64,000 nt of DNA, taken from UBA7359 sp041689615. GTDB lineage: Bacteria > Pseudomonadota > Gammaproteobacteria > Eutrophobiales > Eutrophobiaceae. The position numbers were made by a program, and so were the translations under genes. Location of the stretch: the NCBI GenBank assembly GCA_041689615.1, contig JBDNFW010000017.1, forward strand, positions 1 to 64,000, written 5' to 3'. Below the pieces are notes generated by a model. It did no database searches. It worked only from the letters and a program-made list of their open reading frames with translations, and was not told where the DNA came from. This document shows, in pieces, positions 15,506 to 23,926 of this stretch; within the stretch, counting starts at the first letter, position 1; each line of letters starts with the position of its first letter.

Positions 15506-17275
15506 ATGAATTCAGTAAAAAACATCATATATGGACTTATTCTTCTAGTACCGACCTACGCTATCGCTGGCGACAACAACGAAAACACTGATTGGTCATT
15601 ATATGGCCGAGACTATAATAATCAGCGTTATAGCCCACTTAAACAAATTAACCGAGATAACGTCGGTAAATTAAAACTCGCCTGGAAATATAAAACCGGA
15701 ATAAAGAGTACCTTTCAAACAAATCCACTTGTACAAAATGGCGTGATGTATATCACAACACCTTTTAATAATGTGGTTGCACTTGATGCTACTTCAGGTA
15801 ACGAAATCTGGCGTTATCAACATAAACTTAAAAGTGATAATTTTTGTTGCGGCCCGGCTAATCGTGGTCCGGCGATCGCCAATGGAAAAATTTATACGGT
15901 TACGATTGATGGTCGTTTAATCGCTTTAGATCAATCTAACGGTAATGTGATTTGGGATAAAGCTATTACCGACACTTCAGCTGGTGAAGCAGAAGTAATG
16001 AGAGCCGTGATTGATGTAAAGGAATTTGCAGGTGCAACACAAACAGGCCAAACCGGTTATAGCGCAAACCTCGCACCACAAATTTATGATGGTGTTATCT
16101 ACATAGGAATTACTGGTGCAGGATATGGTTTACATCTTGAACAGGAAAAAGATGGCGAACAAGTTTTATCGGTTGGTAGTTTTTCTGGTGGCGGACATGG
16201 CTTGCGTGGTTTTATGGCCGCTTTCGATACTGAAACAGGCAAAGAACTTTGGCGTTGGTATAGCGTCCCTGAACAAGGTTGGGAAGGACAATGGACAACG
16301 CAATTAGATTACGGCCCTAAACTTAATCGAGATATAGCAAAAGAAAAAGAAGCGTTTAAGACACATGCTGACACATGGAAATTAGGTGGCGGTTCAATCT
16401 GGACAACACCCGCTATCGATACTGAATTAGGTTTAATGTATATCGGTACCGGCAACCCCTCTCCGCAAATGGATGGTTCAACACGCCCTGGTGATAATTT
16501 ATATACGGTTAGTCTCGTCGCACTTGAATTAAAAACAGGAAAATTACGTTGGTACTACCAACAAGTACCACATGATCGTTGGGGTTATGATGTCGCAAGT
16601 CCATCTGTGCTATTTGATTACAATGATAACGGTAAAATAATTAAAGCCATTGGTCAGGCTAGTAAGCTTGGTTGGTTTTTTATTCATGATCGCGAAACAG
16701 GCAAACTCATTCGCAAATCAGAGCCATTTATTCCGCAAGAGAATTTATTTGCACTTCCTTCAGAAGAAGGCACACGTATTGTTCCCGGCACACTCGGTGC
16801 AACGTCGTGGTCACCCGTTGCTTATAATCCGAATAATGAAATGGCTTATATCGCTGGAACTTATCAACCTTCATTATTTATTTCACGACAATTAAATCCT
16901 CAACCCGGTCGCCCTTGGGAAAGTTATACCTTCTTTCAAAAAACAGGTGAACCCGATTGGGGAACATTCACCGCAATTAATGTTAAGAGCGGCAAAGTAG
17001 TGTGGCAAAACAAAATTGATGATCCTATGGTCGGAGGTTCATTAGTCACCGCTGGCAATATTGTCTTTACCGGTGAAGGTAACGGAAAGTTTGATGCTTT
17101 CGATACAGACACAGGTGAAACTTTATGGCAATACAACGCTGACTACGGTGTCAATGCGCCACCAATTACATATAGTATTAACAACAAACAATATGTTTCG
17201 GTCGCTGCTGGTGGAAATAAAATTTACGGATACAAAACGGGCGATGAAATTTTAACTTTCGTTCTGGAAGAATAA
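15506..17275 (+). CDS. Atypical periplasmic PQQ-dependent dehydrogenase
   Basis: This 589-residue quinoprotein has a signal peptide (LILLVPTYAIAG) and eight-bladed propeller repeats (NVVALDATSGNEIWRYQ, FMAAFDTETGKELWRW, WGTFTAINVKSGKVVWQ, DAFDTDTGETLWQY). The adjacent Cys pair that contacts PQQ is present (C114-C115, FCCGPANRG). By eye alignment to methanol and ethanol dehydrogenases, the usual metal ligands are changed. The Glu site reads GITGAGYG (Gly206), the Asn site GGGSIWTTP (Ile298), and the catalytic Asp site VALELKTG (Glu341), with Lys at the position that is Asp in lanthanide enzymes. An insertion of about 20 residues follows Gly206. The substrate is unknown. A strong AGGGAA ribosome-binding site precedes the start. 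Confidence 0.85.
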   Translation: MNSVKNIIYGLILLVPTYAIAGDNNENTDWSLYGRDYNNQRYSPLKQINRDNVGKLKLAWKYKTGIKSTFQTNPLVQNGVMYITTPFNNVVALDATSGNEIWRYQHKLKSDNFCCGPANRGPAIANGKIYTVTIDGRLIALDQSNGNVIWDKAITDTSAGEAEVMRAVIDVKEFAGATQTGQTGYSANLAPQIYDGVIYIGITGAGYGLHLEQEKDGEQVLSVGSFSGGGHGLRGFMAAFDTETGKELWRWYSVPEQGWEGQWTTQLDYGPKLNRDIAKEKEAFKTHADTWKLGGGSIWTTPAIDTELGLMYIGTGNPSPQMDGSTRPGDNLYTVSLVALELKTGKLRWYYQQVPHDRWGYDVASPSVLFDYNDNGKIIKAIGQASKLGWFFIHDRETGKLIRKSEPFIPQENLFALPSEEGTRIVPGTLGATSWSPVAYNPNNEMAYIAGTYQPSLFISRQLNPQPGRPWESYTFFQKTGEPDWGTFTAINVKSGKVVWQNKIDDPMVGGSLVTAGNIVFTGEGNGKFDAFDTDTGETLWQYNADYGVNAPPITYSINNKQYVSVAAGGNKIYGYKTGDEILTFVLEE

Positions 17276-17278
17276 GGT

Positions 17279-17770
17279 ATGGCTGAAATAAATAAATTAC
17301 ACCAAATTAATATGCAGTATTCCAATACAGAAGATCGCATATTATTAAGAACATCGACTGAAAATAACGACGAGTATTTAATCTGGTTAACGCGTCGTTA
17401 CACAAAATTACTTGTTGATATCTTTGATAAAGAAATTGAAAAACGCGGTGGCACAACAACTCTGAGCTCAAAAAAAGAGACGACAAAACTCTTTAAGGAA
17501 GGTGCATTTGAAAAACCTTACTCAGAAGAAACCACTAAAAATCATCCTTTGGGTAAAGACGGCGTGCTAGCCTTTGGTATAAAAACTGGAACAGACGATC
17601 AAGGTGACCTGACACTTATCATTCAATCAGAATCAGGAAAAGGAATAACCTATAATCTCAACGATACTCTAATCTACATGTTTTATTCTCTGCTTATGCA
17701 AAGCATTGAACGGGCAGAATGGAAGATAGGAAAACTTGCTCAAAACCCTATGGGTAGTCAGTTACATTAA
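17279..17770 (+). CDS. Conserved-looking cytoplasmic protein, unknown
   Basis: This 163-residue protein has no signal peptide or membrane segment. The N-terminus reads QYSNTEDRILLRTSTENNDEYLIWLTRRYTKLL, and the C-terminal half contains ITYNLNDTLIYMFYSLLMQSIERAEW. It starts 3 bases after the quinoprotein stop codon, and its ribosome-binding site lies within the end of that gene, so translation is coupled. I do not recognise a named family. Coupling suggests it is made with the quinoprotein, but a cytoplasmic protein cannot be a direct periplasmic partner; a regulatory or assembly role is possible. Confidence 0.7.
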   Translation: MAEINKLHQINMQYSNTEDRILLRTSTENNDEYLIWLTRRYTKLLVDIFDKEIEKRGGTTTLSSKKETTKLFKEGAFEKPYSEETTKNHPLGKDGVLAFGIKTGTDDQGDLTLIIQSESGKGITYNLNDTLIYMFYSLLMQSIERAEWKIGKLAQNPMGSQLH

Positions 17771-17794
17771 ATTTAGCTAGATAAATCAACATTT

Positions 17795-17811
17795 GATAGT
17801 TTTTTACTATC
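17795..17811. promoter_or_regulatory. Palindrome upstream of peroxiredoxin gene
   Basis: GATAG-N7-CTATC is a perfect dyad about 90 bases before the peroxiredoxin-glutaredoxin start. The ATAG-N7-CTAT layout is that of one OxyR half-site; a second half-site at the expected spacing is not convincing. Confidence 0.3.
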
Positions 17812-17900
17812 ACTTCTATTGAAACAATCAAATATATTAATTCAATTTCTTGTCTATACTTCTCCCAAGTTAAATTTAAATCCCATTAGGAGAACATCTA

Positions 17901-18650
17901 ATGTTAGAAAATAGAGAAGGAAAAAATATTCCTGACGCTACTTTTCGTGTCATCGAAGACGGCGAATGGAAAAACATAACGATCGATGATTTGTTTGCTG
18001 GCAAGACCATAATTGTCTTTTCTTTACCTGGCGCATTTACACCAACTTGTTCGGGTACGCATTTGCCACGTTTTAATGAATTGGCTCCCGTATTCAAACA
18101 AAATGGCGTAGACGAAATCATTTGTATGTCAGTCAACGATACCTTTGTTATGAATGCCTGGAAAGAAAATCAGGAATCAAACAATGTCACCGTACTTCCT
18201 GATGGCAACGGTGAATTCACCGAAGGCATGGGTATGCTAGTAGGTAAAAAAGACCTTGGCTTTGGTGACCGTTCATGGCGCTACTCAATGCTAGTTAAAG
18301 ATAAAAAGATCGAAAAGATGTTTATCGAACCAGAAGTCGAAGGCGACCCGTTCGAAGTATCTGATGCGGATACAATGTTGAACTACATTAATAAAAATGC
18401 AGTTAAACCTGAGTTCGTTTCAATGATTACACGTAAAGGCTGTATTCACTGTGAACGCGCTAGAAAAGCGCTAGATGCACACGGTATGCCCTACGAAGAA
18501 ATTGAATTAGGCCATGGTGTTACCAGTCGTACGCTTAGAGCTGTTTCTGGTGCAACGACAACACCACAAGTCTTTATCGGCGGAAAGTTGATTGGAACAG
18601 CAGATGCACTTGAAGCTTATTTAAAAGATAAGAATCAAAAAGTAGCATAA
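17901..18650 (+). CDS. Peroxiredoxin-glutaredoxin fusion protein
   Basis: This hybrid reduces hydrogen peroxide and alkyl hydroperoxides, using glutathione through its own glutaredoxin domain. Residues 1-165 are a Prx5-type peroxiredoxin with peroxidatic Cys50 in FTPTCSGTHLPRF. Residues 172-249 are a glutaredoxin with a CIHC dithiol at 181-184 and TTPQVFIGG carrying the cis-Pro. The 249-residue length matches the known fusion. AGGAG precedes the ATG, and a strong terminator follows, so it is probably a single-gene unit. Confidence 0.94.
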   Translation: MLENREGKNIPDATFRVIEDGEWKNITIDDLFAGKTIIVFSLPGAFTPTCSGTHLPRFNELAPVFKQNGVDEIICMSVNDTFVMNAWKENQESNNVTVLPDGNGEFTEGMGMLVGKKDLGFGDRSWRYSMLVKDKKIEKMFIEPEVEGDPFEVSDADTMLNYINKNAVKPEFVSMITRKGCIHCERARKALDAHGMPYEEIELGHGVTSRTLRAVSGATTTPQVFIGGKLIGTADALEAYLKDKNQKVA

Positions 18651-18689
18651 AGTCTTAACGTACCTCCCCTATCCGTATGTTAAGCACTA

Positions 18690-18717
18690 GAGCCATGCAT
18701 AAGCATGGCTCTTTTTT
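18690..18717 (+). terminator. Rho-independent terminator
   Basis: The perfect 9-bp stem GAGCCATGC / GCATGGCTC with an ATAA loop is followed by six Ts. It lies about 40 bases after the peroxiredoxin-glutaredoxin stop. Confidence 0.88.
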
Positions 18718-18746
18718 ATTTTAATCATGTAATAACATGTGTCATT

Positions 18747-19646
18747 TTACCCGTTACTCGATTCAATCTTATACCCAACACTTTTAGCCACGGTTATAAA
18801 TTTATCAATATTTCCAATGCCCCATTGATTAGTCACGGCAATACTTACATCAAATAATTTAATTAATTCATCTGCATTGATAAAGTGCCTTCTCCTGTTT
18901 GATTTGGCATAGATATCGTTTGCATGTTCTGCTGTAGAAAAAACACCTCTTGAACCTTGACATTTTTTTGGAAATTGTTTCTCTAATTCTGAAAAAGTTA
19001 AATCGGGATTATTTTCTACATGTTGCTTAATAACAGCCAAAACTAAACGACTTTTTCCTAATAATTTGCCATTAAACATATATTTTGATGTATCTTTAGT
19101 TGAGAGAGTATTTTTGAAATAAGTGTCTGTAGTAACGTAAACATTACCTATGGTACTTCTGAATCTCTGAATTGTTAGTGCAGCAATCTGTATGCCTGAA
19201 TCAGTTATATAACCTTTAGATATTTTATCTGCTAATTCAGGATTTATTGACGCTCCAACTAAAACACCAATCCAATTTGGTATTGATGAAACTTCATTAC
19301 TTAATAAATCAGGATATTGCTCTAAAATTTGAGCTCGTTTTAGTAAATAATCTTCTAATTGTTGAAGATGAATTCCATCTAATTCACCAAGCTTCAGTTC
19401 TACCACTCCTATATATTCTTGCGCATATGTAATAAGAATATCTATTCTTCCATCAGTATCCTTACTAGATCTGCCTTGTTTCAATGTTAATTCTTCTTCG
19501 ATAATTTCAACATTGCAAAATAAATCATCATCTAAAGCCAATACACCTTCGTTTTCAACTAAATATGACTCCATAGAAAGTTCTCTTTTAAAAGGAAATG
19601 GTTCTAACTGTTCTTCGTTAGCAGTAAAATGTCTTAGTATTTTCAT
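18747..19646 (-). CDS. PD-(D/E)XK nuclease-like protein
   Basis: This 299-residue protein shows a restriction-endonuclease-like core: an N-terminal helix with Glu (RELSMESYLVENEGVL), then GRIDILITYAQ and GVVELKLGEL. This gives a Glu26, Asp69, Glu83-x-Lys85 arrangement, similar to NucS-like solitary nucleases. The C-terminal part (about 200-295) is a separate basic domain, KSRLVLAVIKQHVE..RRHFINADELIKLFDVSIAVTNQWGIGNIDKFI, of a kind found at the end of DNA-related and restriction-type proteins. No methyltransferase or helicase is adjacent, so a role in defence or repair is inference. It stands alone between the peroxiredoxin gene and the ECF sigma operon. Confidence 0.65.
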   Translation of the reverse strand: MKILRHFTANEEQLEPFPFKRELSMESYLVENEGVLALDDDLFCNVEIIEEELTLKQGRSSKDTDGRIDILITYAQEYIGVVELKLGELDGIHLQQLEDYLLKRAQILEQYPDLLSNEVSSIPNWIGVLVGASINPELADKISKGYITDSGIQIAALTIQRFRSTIGNVYVTTDTYFKNTLSTKDTSKYMFNGKLLGKSRLVLAVIKQHVENNPDLTFSELEKQFPKKCQGSRGVFSTAEHANDIYAKSNRRRHFINADELIKLFDVSIAVTNQWGIGNIDKFITVAKSVGYKIESSNG

Positions 19647-19671
19647 AATTTATTTTCTAACTTTATTAAAA

Positions 19672-20502
19672 TCACTTCGATTTAATTAAAACAAACAATT
19701 CTTCACCAAGAAATTTTTTAATAGCATCTTCAGAAAAATCAGGATTATCTTTAATAAATTGTTTAAACAATTCTTTTGCTTCTTCATGACCGCCTTCTTC
19801 CCATAACGCTTTTATTTTTAACAATTCATCTTTTTGTAAATTGAGCTCTCGGGCTTGCTCCATATCCATCACATCATCAAACTCTACTCCAGTCGGAGCT
19901 GATTCCATTATCTGTTCATCAGCAAAAACTCTTTCTTCTAATGCTTCATTTTGTCTCTGCGATTTTTCTTTTAACAACATTTTTTTAGCGGGTGCTTCTT
20001 TCATTCTTGCTTTTGGTGCTTCTGCTTTTTCTTCTGCACGATATCTATCTGCTGCTGCACCTAATGCCGCTGGCGCGGGGACATCAACGCGCCCATCTTT
20101 GTTTTGTTTTAATTCAACTTCATTCATAACACTCGCATCATCACTACTCAATATTGTTTCAGGCATAGCTAAATCTTCAACAACAGAAGCCGAATCAAAC
20201 ATTTCAACTTCAGGTTCACTGATTAATGGTTGTCCTGTTTCCTGTTGCATTGTTACTACTAGACTGACACTTAAGGTAATCATTGCTGCTATAGAAACAG
20301 GTTTAACCCAAGGAGCCTTATGAAATTTAGGTTTTGATTTGTGCGCCGTATTTTCGACAGATTCTTTAGCTGCTGATAATATTTTTTCATTTAAATGAAC
20401 AGCAGGTTCTGTTTTATTAGAAGCACGATAAGCTTTCGACACATCTGAATTTCCATTCAGATAATCGTTTAGTTCTTTATCGTTTTGCTCATTATTCGCC
20501 AT
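19672..20502 (-). CDS. Membrane-anchored putative anti-sigma factor
   Basis: This 276-residue single-pass protein has a cytoplasmic N-terminal segment (about 1-85: ELNDYLNGNSDVSKAYRA, NEKILSAAKESV), one membrane helix near 88-106 (PVSIAAMITLSVSLVVTM), and a long low-complexity Glu/Ala/Lys-rich periplasmic part. It ends in a helical C-terminus (FKQFIKDNPDFSEDAIKKFL). It begins 3 bases after the ECF sigma gene, the usual position of a cognate anti-sigma factor. There is no zinc HxxxCxxC motif, so it is not a ZAS-type protein. Confidence 0.7.
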   Translation of the reverse strand: MANNEQNDKELNDYLNGNSDVSKAYRASNKTEPAVHLNEKILSAAKESVENTAHKSKPKFHKAPWVKPVSIAAMITLSVSLVVTMQQETGQPLISEPEVEMFDSASVVEDLAMPETILSSDDASVMNEVELKQNKDGRVDVPAPAALGAAADRYRAEEKAEAPKARMKEAPAKKMLLKEKSQRQNEALEERVFADEQIMESAPTGVEFDDVMDMEQARELNLQKDELLKIKALWEEGGHEEAKELFKQFIKDNPDFSEDAIKKFLGEELFVLIKSK

Positions 20503-20505
20503 AAC

Positions 20506-21063
20506 TTACTCTTCACTCAGTCCTGCACGTAATTTACTAATTGCATATCGAAGACGACTTTTTGCGGCTTCTTGATTAATGCCGAGTGTCTCCGCAATTT
20601 CCGGAACACTCATTCCCGCTTCTTCTCTTAATAAAAATACTTCTCGTTGTTCATTTGGCAACGATGCTATCAACTCACTTAATTTATTTATAGTCTGGAT
20701 TGTTTGCGCTTGTTTTTCAGGATTACCTTTCGACAAATGATCTTGCTCTACATCTTCGACCTCAACTGATTGATCAACCACTATCCTGACATTTTGTTTT
20801 CGATAATGGTCTATAAATTGATTGTGTGCCAATTTATATAAATACGTAGTGAACTTGGCTTTAACTTGGTAACTTTCTCTGGCATTAATCAATTTCATCC
20901 AGACTTCCTGATACAATTCTTCGGCTACTGCTTCATTGCGACAAAGATTAAGCATATAACGATAGACTGAACCTTTATGCCTCACATACAAGACTTCAAA
21001 CGCCGCTGCATTGCCTGAGGCATAGCTCAACATTAGGTTCTCATCTGAAACATCGTTATCCAT
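20506..21063 (-). CDS. ECF-family RNA polymerase sigma factor
   Basis: The 185-residue protein has region 2 (AFEVLYVRHKGSVYRYMLNLC, EELYQEVWMKLINARESY, FTTYLYKLAHNQFIDHYRK) and region 4 with a helix-turn-helix (LPNEQREVFLLREEAGMSVPEIAETLG, AAKSRLRYAISKLRAGL). There is no region 1 or 3, as expected for ECF sigmas. The target regulon is unknown. The downstream membrane protein is probably its anti-sigma factor. A near-perfect palindrome lies about 40 bases upstream of the start. Confidence 0.9.
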   Translation of the reverse strand: MDNDVSDENLMLSYASGNAAAFEVLYVRHKGSVYRYMLNLCRNEAVAEELYQEVWMKLINARESYQVKAKFTTYLYKLAHNQFIDHYRKQNVRIVVDQSVEVEDVEQDHLSKGNPEKQAQTIQTINKLSELIASLPNEQREVFLLREEAGMSVPEIAETLGINQEAAKSRLRYAISKLRAGLSEE

Positions 21064-21102
21064 TGCATAAAGTGTATCTCCAATAGACAGCTTATGACTA
21101 GT

Positions 21103-21119
21103 ATTGAAACGTTTTCAAT
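21103..21119 (-). promoter_or_regulatory. Operator-like palindrome upstream of the ECF sigma gene
   Basis: ATTGAAA-CGT-TTTCAAT has perfect 7-bp arms around a 3-base centre. Its position before the sigma gene suggests an operator or overlap with the promoter; no regulator is identified. Confidence 0.35.
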
Positions 21120-21140
21120 CCCGGAACGGGTTAAATGGCA

Positions 21141-21290
21141 GGCAATCATCGTTTGTGTGCTCCTCGGCAATTGTTCCCGACATTGCTCTACCTCCTGCAT
21201 CCATGCAGTCGTGCACAAACGATATTGCCTACAAGGATGTAGGCACTTAGGATTTGTCGGGAACAAAATCCTGACATTACGTCCATGTAA
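21141..21290. repeat. GGA-hairpin repeat cluster downstream of pnp
   Basis: This cluster contains hairpins CTGCATCCATGCAG (21195-21208) and CCTACAAGGATGTAGG (21228-21243). Two longer inverted repeats are interleaved: 21141-21157 with 21214-21229, and TTGTTCCCGACA (21171-21182) with its exact complement at 21255-21266. A 28-base block at 21186-21213 is identical to 30056-30083. The cluster lies just past the pnp terminator, before the ECF sigma promoter. Confidence 0.8.
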
Positions 21291-21317
21291 ATAAAAAAGG
21301 GGCTAAAAAGCCCCTTT
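21291..21317 (-). terminator. Rho-independent terminator of pnp
   Basis: On the minus strand the stem AAGGGGCT / AGCCCCTT with a four-base loop is followed by a run of Ts, 26 bases past the pnp stop. It closes the large nusA-pnp transcription unit. Confidence 0.85.
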
Positions 21318-21342
21318 ATTTTCAATGCTTAATGAAACAGCT

Positions 21343-23445
21343 TTATTCGCTAGATGCTGTTTCTTCATGAACCGCTTTCATACTAAGACGAACACGACCT
21401 TGTTTATCAATCTCAAGTACTTTAACTTGAACAATTTCGCCTTCGCTAAGTTTATCACTGACATTTTCAACGCGTTCTTCACAAATTTGTGAGATATGAA
21501 CCAAACCATCTTTCCCGGGAAGGATGTTGACGAAAGCACCAAAGTCCATCAACTTCGCGACTTTACCTTCGTAAATTTTACCAACTTCAATATCAGCAGT
21601 AATTTGTTCAACACGTTTTAACGCTGCATCGCCCGCCGCCTTATCAGTAGCTGCAATCTTAACAGTACCATCATCATCAATATCAATGGTTGCACCTGTT
21701 TCTTCGGTAATAGCGCGAATAGTCGCACCACCTTTACCAATAACATCACGAATTTTATCAGGATGAATTTTGATTGTTGTAATACGTGGGGCAAATTCAG
21801 ACATTTCTTGTTTATGGCTTGATAGCACAGCGTTCATCTTGCCAAGAATATGTAAACGTCCTTCTTGTGCTTGATGTAACGCAACTTCCATAATTTCTTT
21901 AGTGATACCATCAATTTTGATATCCATTTGTAAAGCGGTTATACCTTTTTCAGAACCTGCCACTTTAAAGTCCATGTCTCCCAAGTGATCTTCATCACCC
22001 ATGATGTCGGAAAGAACAACAAACTTGTCACCATCTTTAATCAATCCCATTGCAATACCGGCAACAGGTGCATCAAGTTCAACGCCGGCATCCATTAATG
22101 CCAGACTACTGCCACAAACTGAAGCCATAGAACTTGAACCGTTTGATTCCGTAATTTCAGAAACAACACGAATTGCATAAGGAAATTCTTCCATATTAGG
22201 CATAACACCTAAAATACCACGCTTGGCTAAACGACCATGACCAATCTCACGACGTTTTGGCGTACCAACACGGCCGGTTTCATTTACACAGAATGGAGGG
22301 AAGTTGTAATGGAACATGAAAGGATCTTTGAAAGAACCTTCAATGGCATCAATAATTTGTGCATCACGTTGTGTACCTAAAGTAACAACAACAATCGCCT
22401 GTGTTTCACCACGCGTAAACAATGCAGAACCATGTGTACGAGGCAATATGCCTGTTTCAACAGTAATAGGACGAATCGTTTTTGAATCACGACCATCAAT
22501 ACGATTTTCGCCTGACAATACACTACTACGAACAATATGACTTTCCAGTGCTTCGATAGCACCAACAATTACAGCGGCAGACCATTGAGTGTCTTCACCT
22601 TCGGTCATACCTTCAACAACTTCTTTCTTGATTTCACTTAAACGTTCTTTACGTTCAAGTTTATCCTGAATGCTATAAGCTTCACGAACCAGATCACCGG
22701 CACGCGACTGAATTTCATTTTCAAGTGCTTCGTCTTTTTCTTTCGCAACCCAATCCCATGATTTCGTATTTGCTTCTTTAGCTAACGCTCTTATGTTTTC
22801 AATAACTACTTGAAACTGTTCATGACCAAACATGACAGCACCTAACATAATGTCTTCAGATAACTGCTTTGCTTCAGACTCAACCATCAACACTGATGTA
22901 TCGGTACCGGCAACGACCAGTTCCAGCTGAGAGCCTTCTAACTCTGTTAGAGAAGGATTGAGTACGTACTGCCCATCGATATAACCAACACGTGCCGCGC
23001 CTACAGGTCCACTAAAAGGTGCACCAGATAGACTAATTGCTGCCGAAGCACCAATGATTGCCGGGATATCAGGATTAATATCTGGATCAAGTGACATGAC
23101 AGTCACAATGATTTGGATTTCGTTTTTAAATCCTTTGGGGAAAAGAGGTCGAATAGGTCTATCAATTAATCGACAGGTTAAAGTTTCTTTTTCAGAAGGA
23201 CGACCTTCTCTCTTAAAAAAGCCACCAGGTATTCTACCTGCAGCATAATTCTTTTCTTGATAATCAACGGTTAAAGGAAAAAAGTCTTGCCCTTCCCTTG
23301 CTTCTTTTTTAGCCACACAGGTGACCAATACAACGGTGTCTCCCATACTGACCATAACAGCACCGGATGCTTGTCTGGCTATTCTGCCTGTTTCTAAAGT
23401 GACTTTATGCTTACCGAATTGAAATTCTTTTGTTACCACGCTCAT
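21343..23445 (-). CDS. pnp: Polyribonucleotide nucleotidyltransferase
   Basis: PNPase is a trimeric 3'-5' phosphorolytic exoribonuclease of the degradosome. The 700-residue protein has two RNase PH domains (RIPGGFFKREGRPSEKETL; GRVGTPKRREIGHGRLAKRG; the catalytic SDIMGDEDHLGDMDFKV), then a KH domain (IRDVIGKGGATIRAITEETG) and an S1 domain (GKVAKLMDFGAFVNILPGKDG). The C-terminus ends soon after S1, as usual. It follows rpsO, with a terminator-like hairpin between, as in E. coli. Confidence 0.97.
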   Translation of the reverse strand: MSVVTKEFQFGKHKVTLETGRIARQASGAVMVSMGDTVVLVTCVAKKEAREGQDFFPLTVDYQEKNYAAGRIPGGFFKREGRPSEKETLTCRLIDRPIRPLFPKGFKNEIQIIVTVMSLDPDINPDIPAIIGASAAISLSGAPFSGPVGAARVGYIDGQYVLNPSLTELEGSQLELVVAGTDTSVLMVESEAKQLSEDIMLGAVMFGHEQFQVVIENIRALAKEANTKSWDWVAKEKDEALENEIQSRAGDLVREAYSIQDKLERKERLSEIKKEVVEGMTEGEDTQWSAAVIVGAIEALESHIVRSSVLSGENRIDGRDSKTIRPITVETGILPRTHGSALFTRGETQAIVVVTLGTQRDAQIIDAIEGSFKDPFMFHYNFPPFCVNETGRVGTPKRREIGHGRLAKRGILGVMPNMEEFPYAIRVVSEITESNGSSSMASVCGSSLALMDAGVELDAPVAGIAMGLIKDGDKFVVLSDIMGDEDHLGDMDFKVAGSEKGITALQMDIKIDGITKEIMEVALHQAQEGRLHILGKMNAVLSSHKQEMSEFAPRITTIKIHPDKIRDVIGKGGATIRAITEETGATIDIDDDGTVKIAATDKAAGDAALKRVEQITADIEVGKIYEGKVAKLMDFGAFVNILPGKDGLVHISQICEERVENVSDKLSEGEIVQVKVLEIDKQGRVRLSMKAVHEETASSE

Positions 23446-23507
23446 GGATTTTCCCTAACAACTTATGTTGATTTAATAAAAGATAATTTTGATTTTATAA
23501 AACATTA

Positions 23508-23527
23508 AAACCCGCAGTAGCGGGTTT
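23508..23527 (-). terminator. Hairpin between rpsO and pnp
   Basis: AAACCCGC / GCGGGTTT with a four-base loop and a partly U-rich tail lies 38 bases past rpsO. It corresponds in position to the rpsO terminator and processing site of E. coli, so partial read-through into pnp is expected. Confidence 0.75.
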
Positions 23528-23565
23528 AGTGTTTGGTTCCTCATTGGCGAATGCCAGAAAGAATA

Positions 23566-23835
23566 TTATTTACGTAGACCAAGACGGCTAATCAAATCGC
23601 GATAACGATTAAGATCTTTGCCTTTCAGGTAATCAAGCAACTTACGTCTTTGATTTACCATGCGTAAAAGACCTTGTCTTGAATGATGATCTTTGACGTG
23701 TTCTTTGAAATGACCCGACAAATCAGTAATGCGAGACGTCAACAAAGCTACCTGGACTTCCGGAGAACCAGTGTCATTTGTTCCAAGCTGATAATCTTTA
23801 ACTATCCCCGCCTTATCTTCACAACTTAATGCCAT
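23566..23835 (-). CDS. rpsO: 30S ribosomal protein S15
   Basis: The 89-residue protein is complete from MALSCEDKAGIVKDYQ: TGSPEVQVALLTSRI, HFKEHVKDHHSRQGLLRMV and RRKLLDYLKGKD. It binds 16S rRNA helix 22. An upstream in-frame ATG would add five residues, but the ATG at 23835 gives the family length and is preceded by GGAG. Confidence 0.96.
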   Translation of the reverse strand: MALSCEDKAGIVKDYQLGTNDTGSPEVQVALLTSRITDLSGHFKEHVKDHHSRQGLLRMVNQRRKLLDYLKGKDLNRYRDLISRLGLRK

Positions 23836-23926
23836 ATTCAAATACTCCACTCTCTGCTATATCAAATTTGCGCGTATTGTACCCGCGCGTATCCACTGTA
23901 ACAAGCGAAACATCGAAATTTTCGGC

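Noticed and set aside
19841..20323. 160-codon plus-strand frame rich in Ser and Ala
   Set aside because: It is the mirror of the low-complexity segment of the putative anti-sigma factor; no ribosome-binding site.
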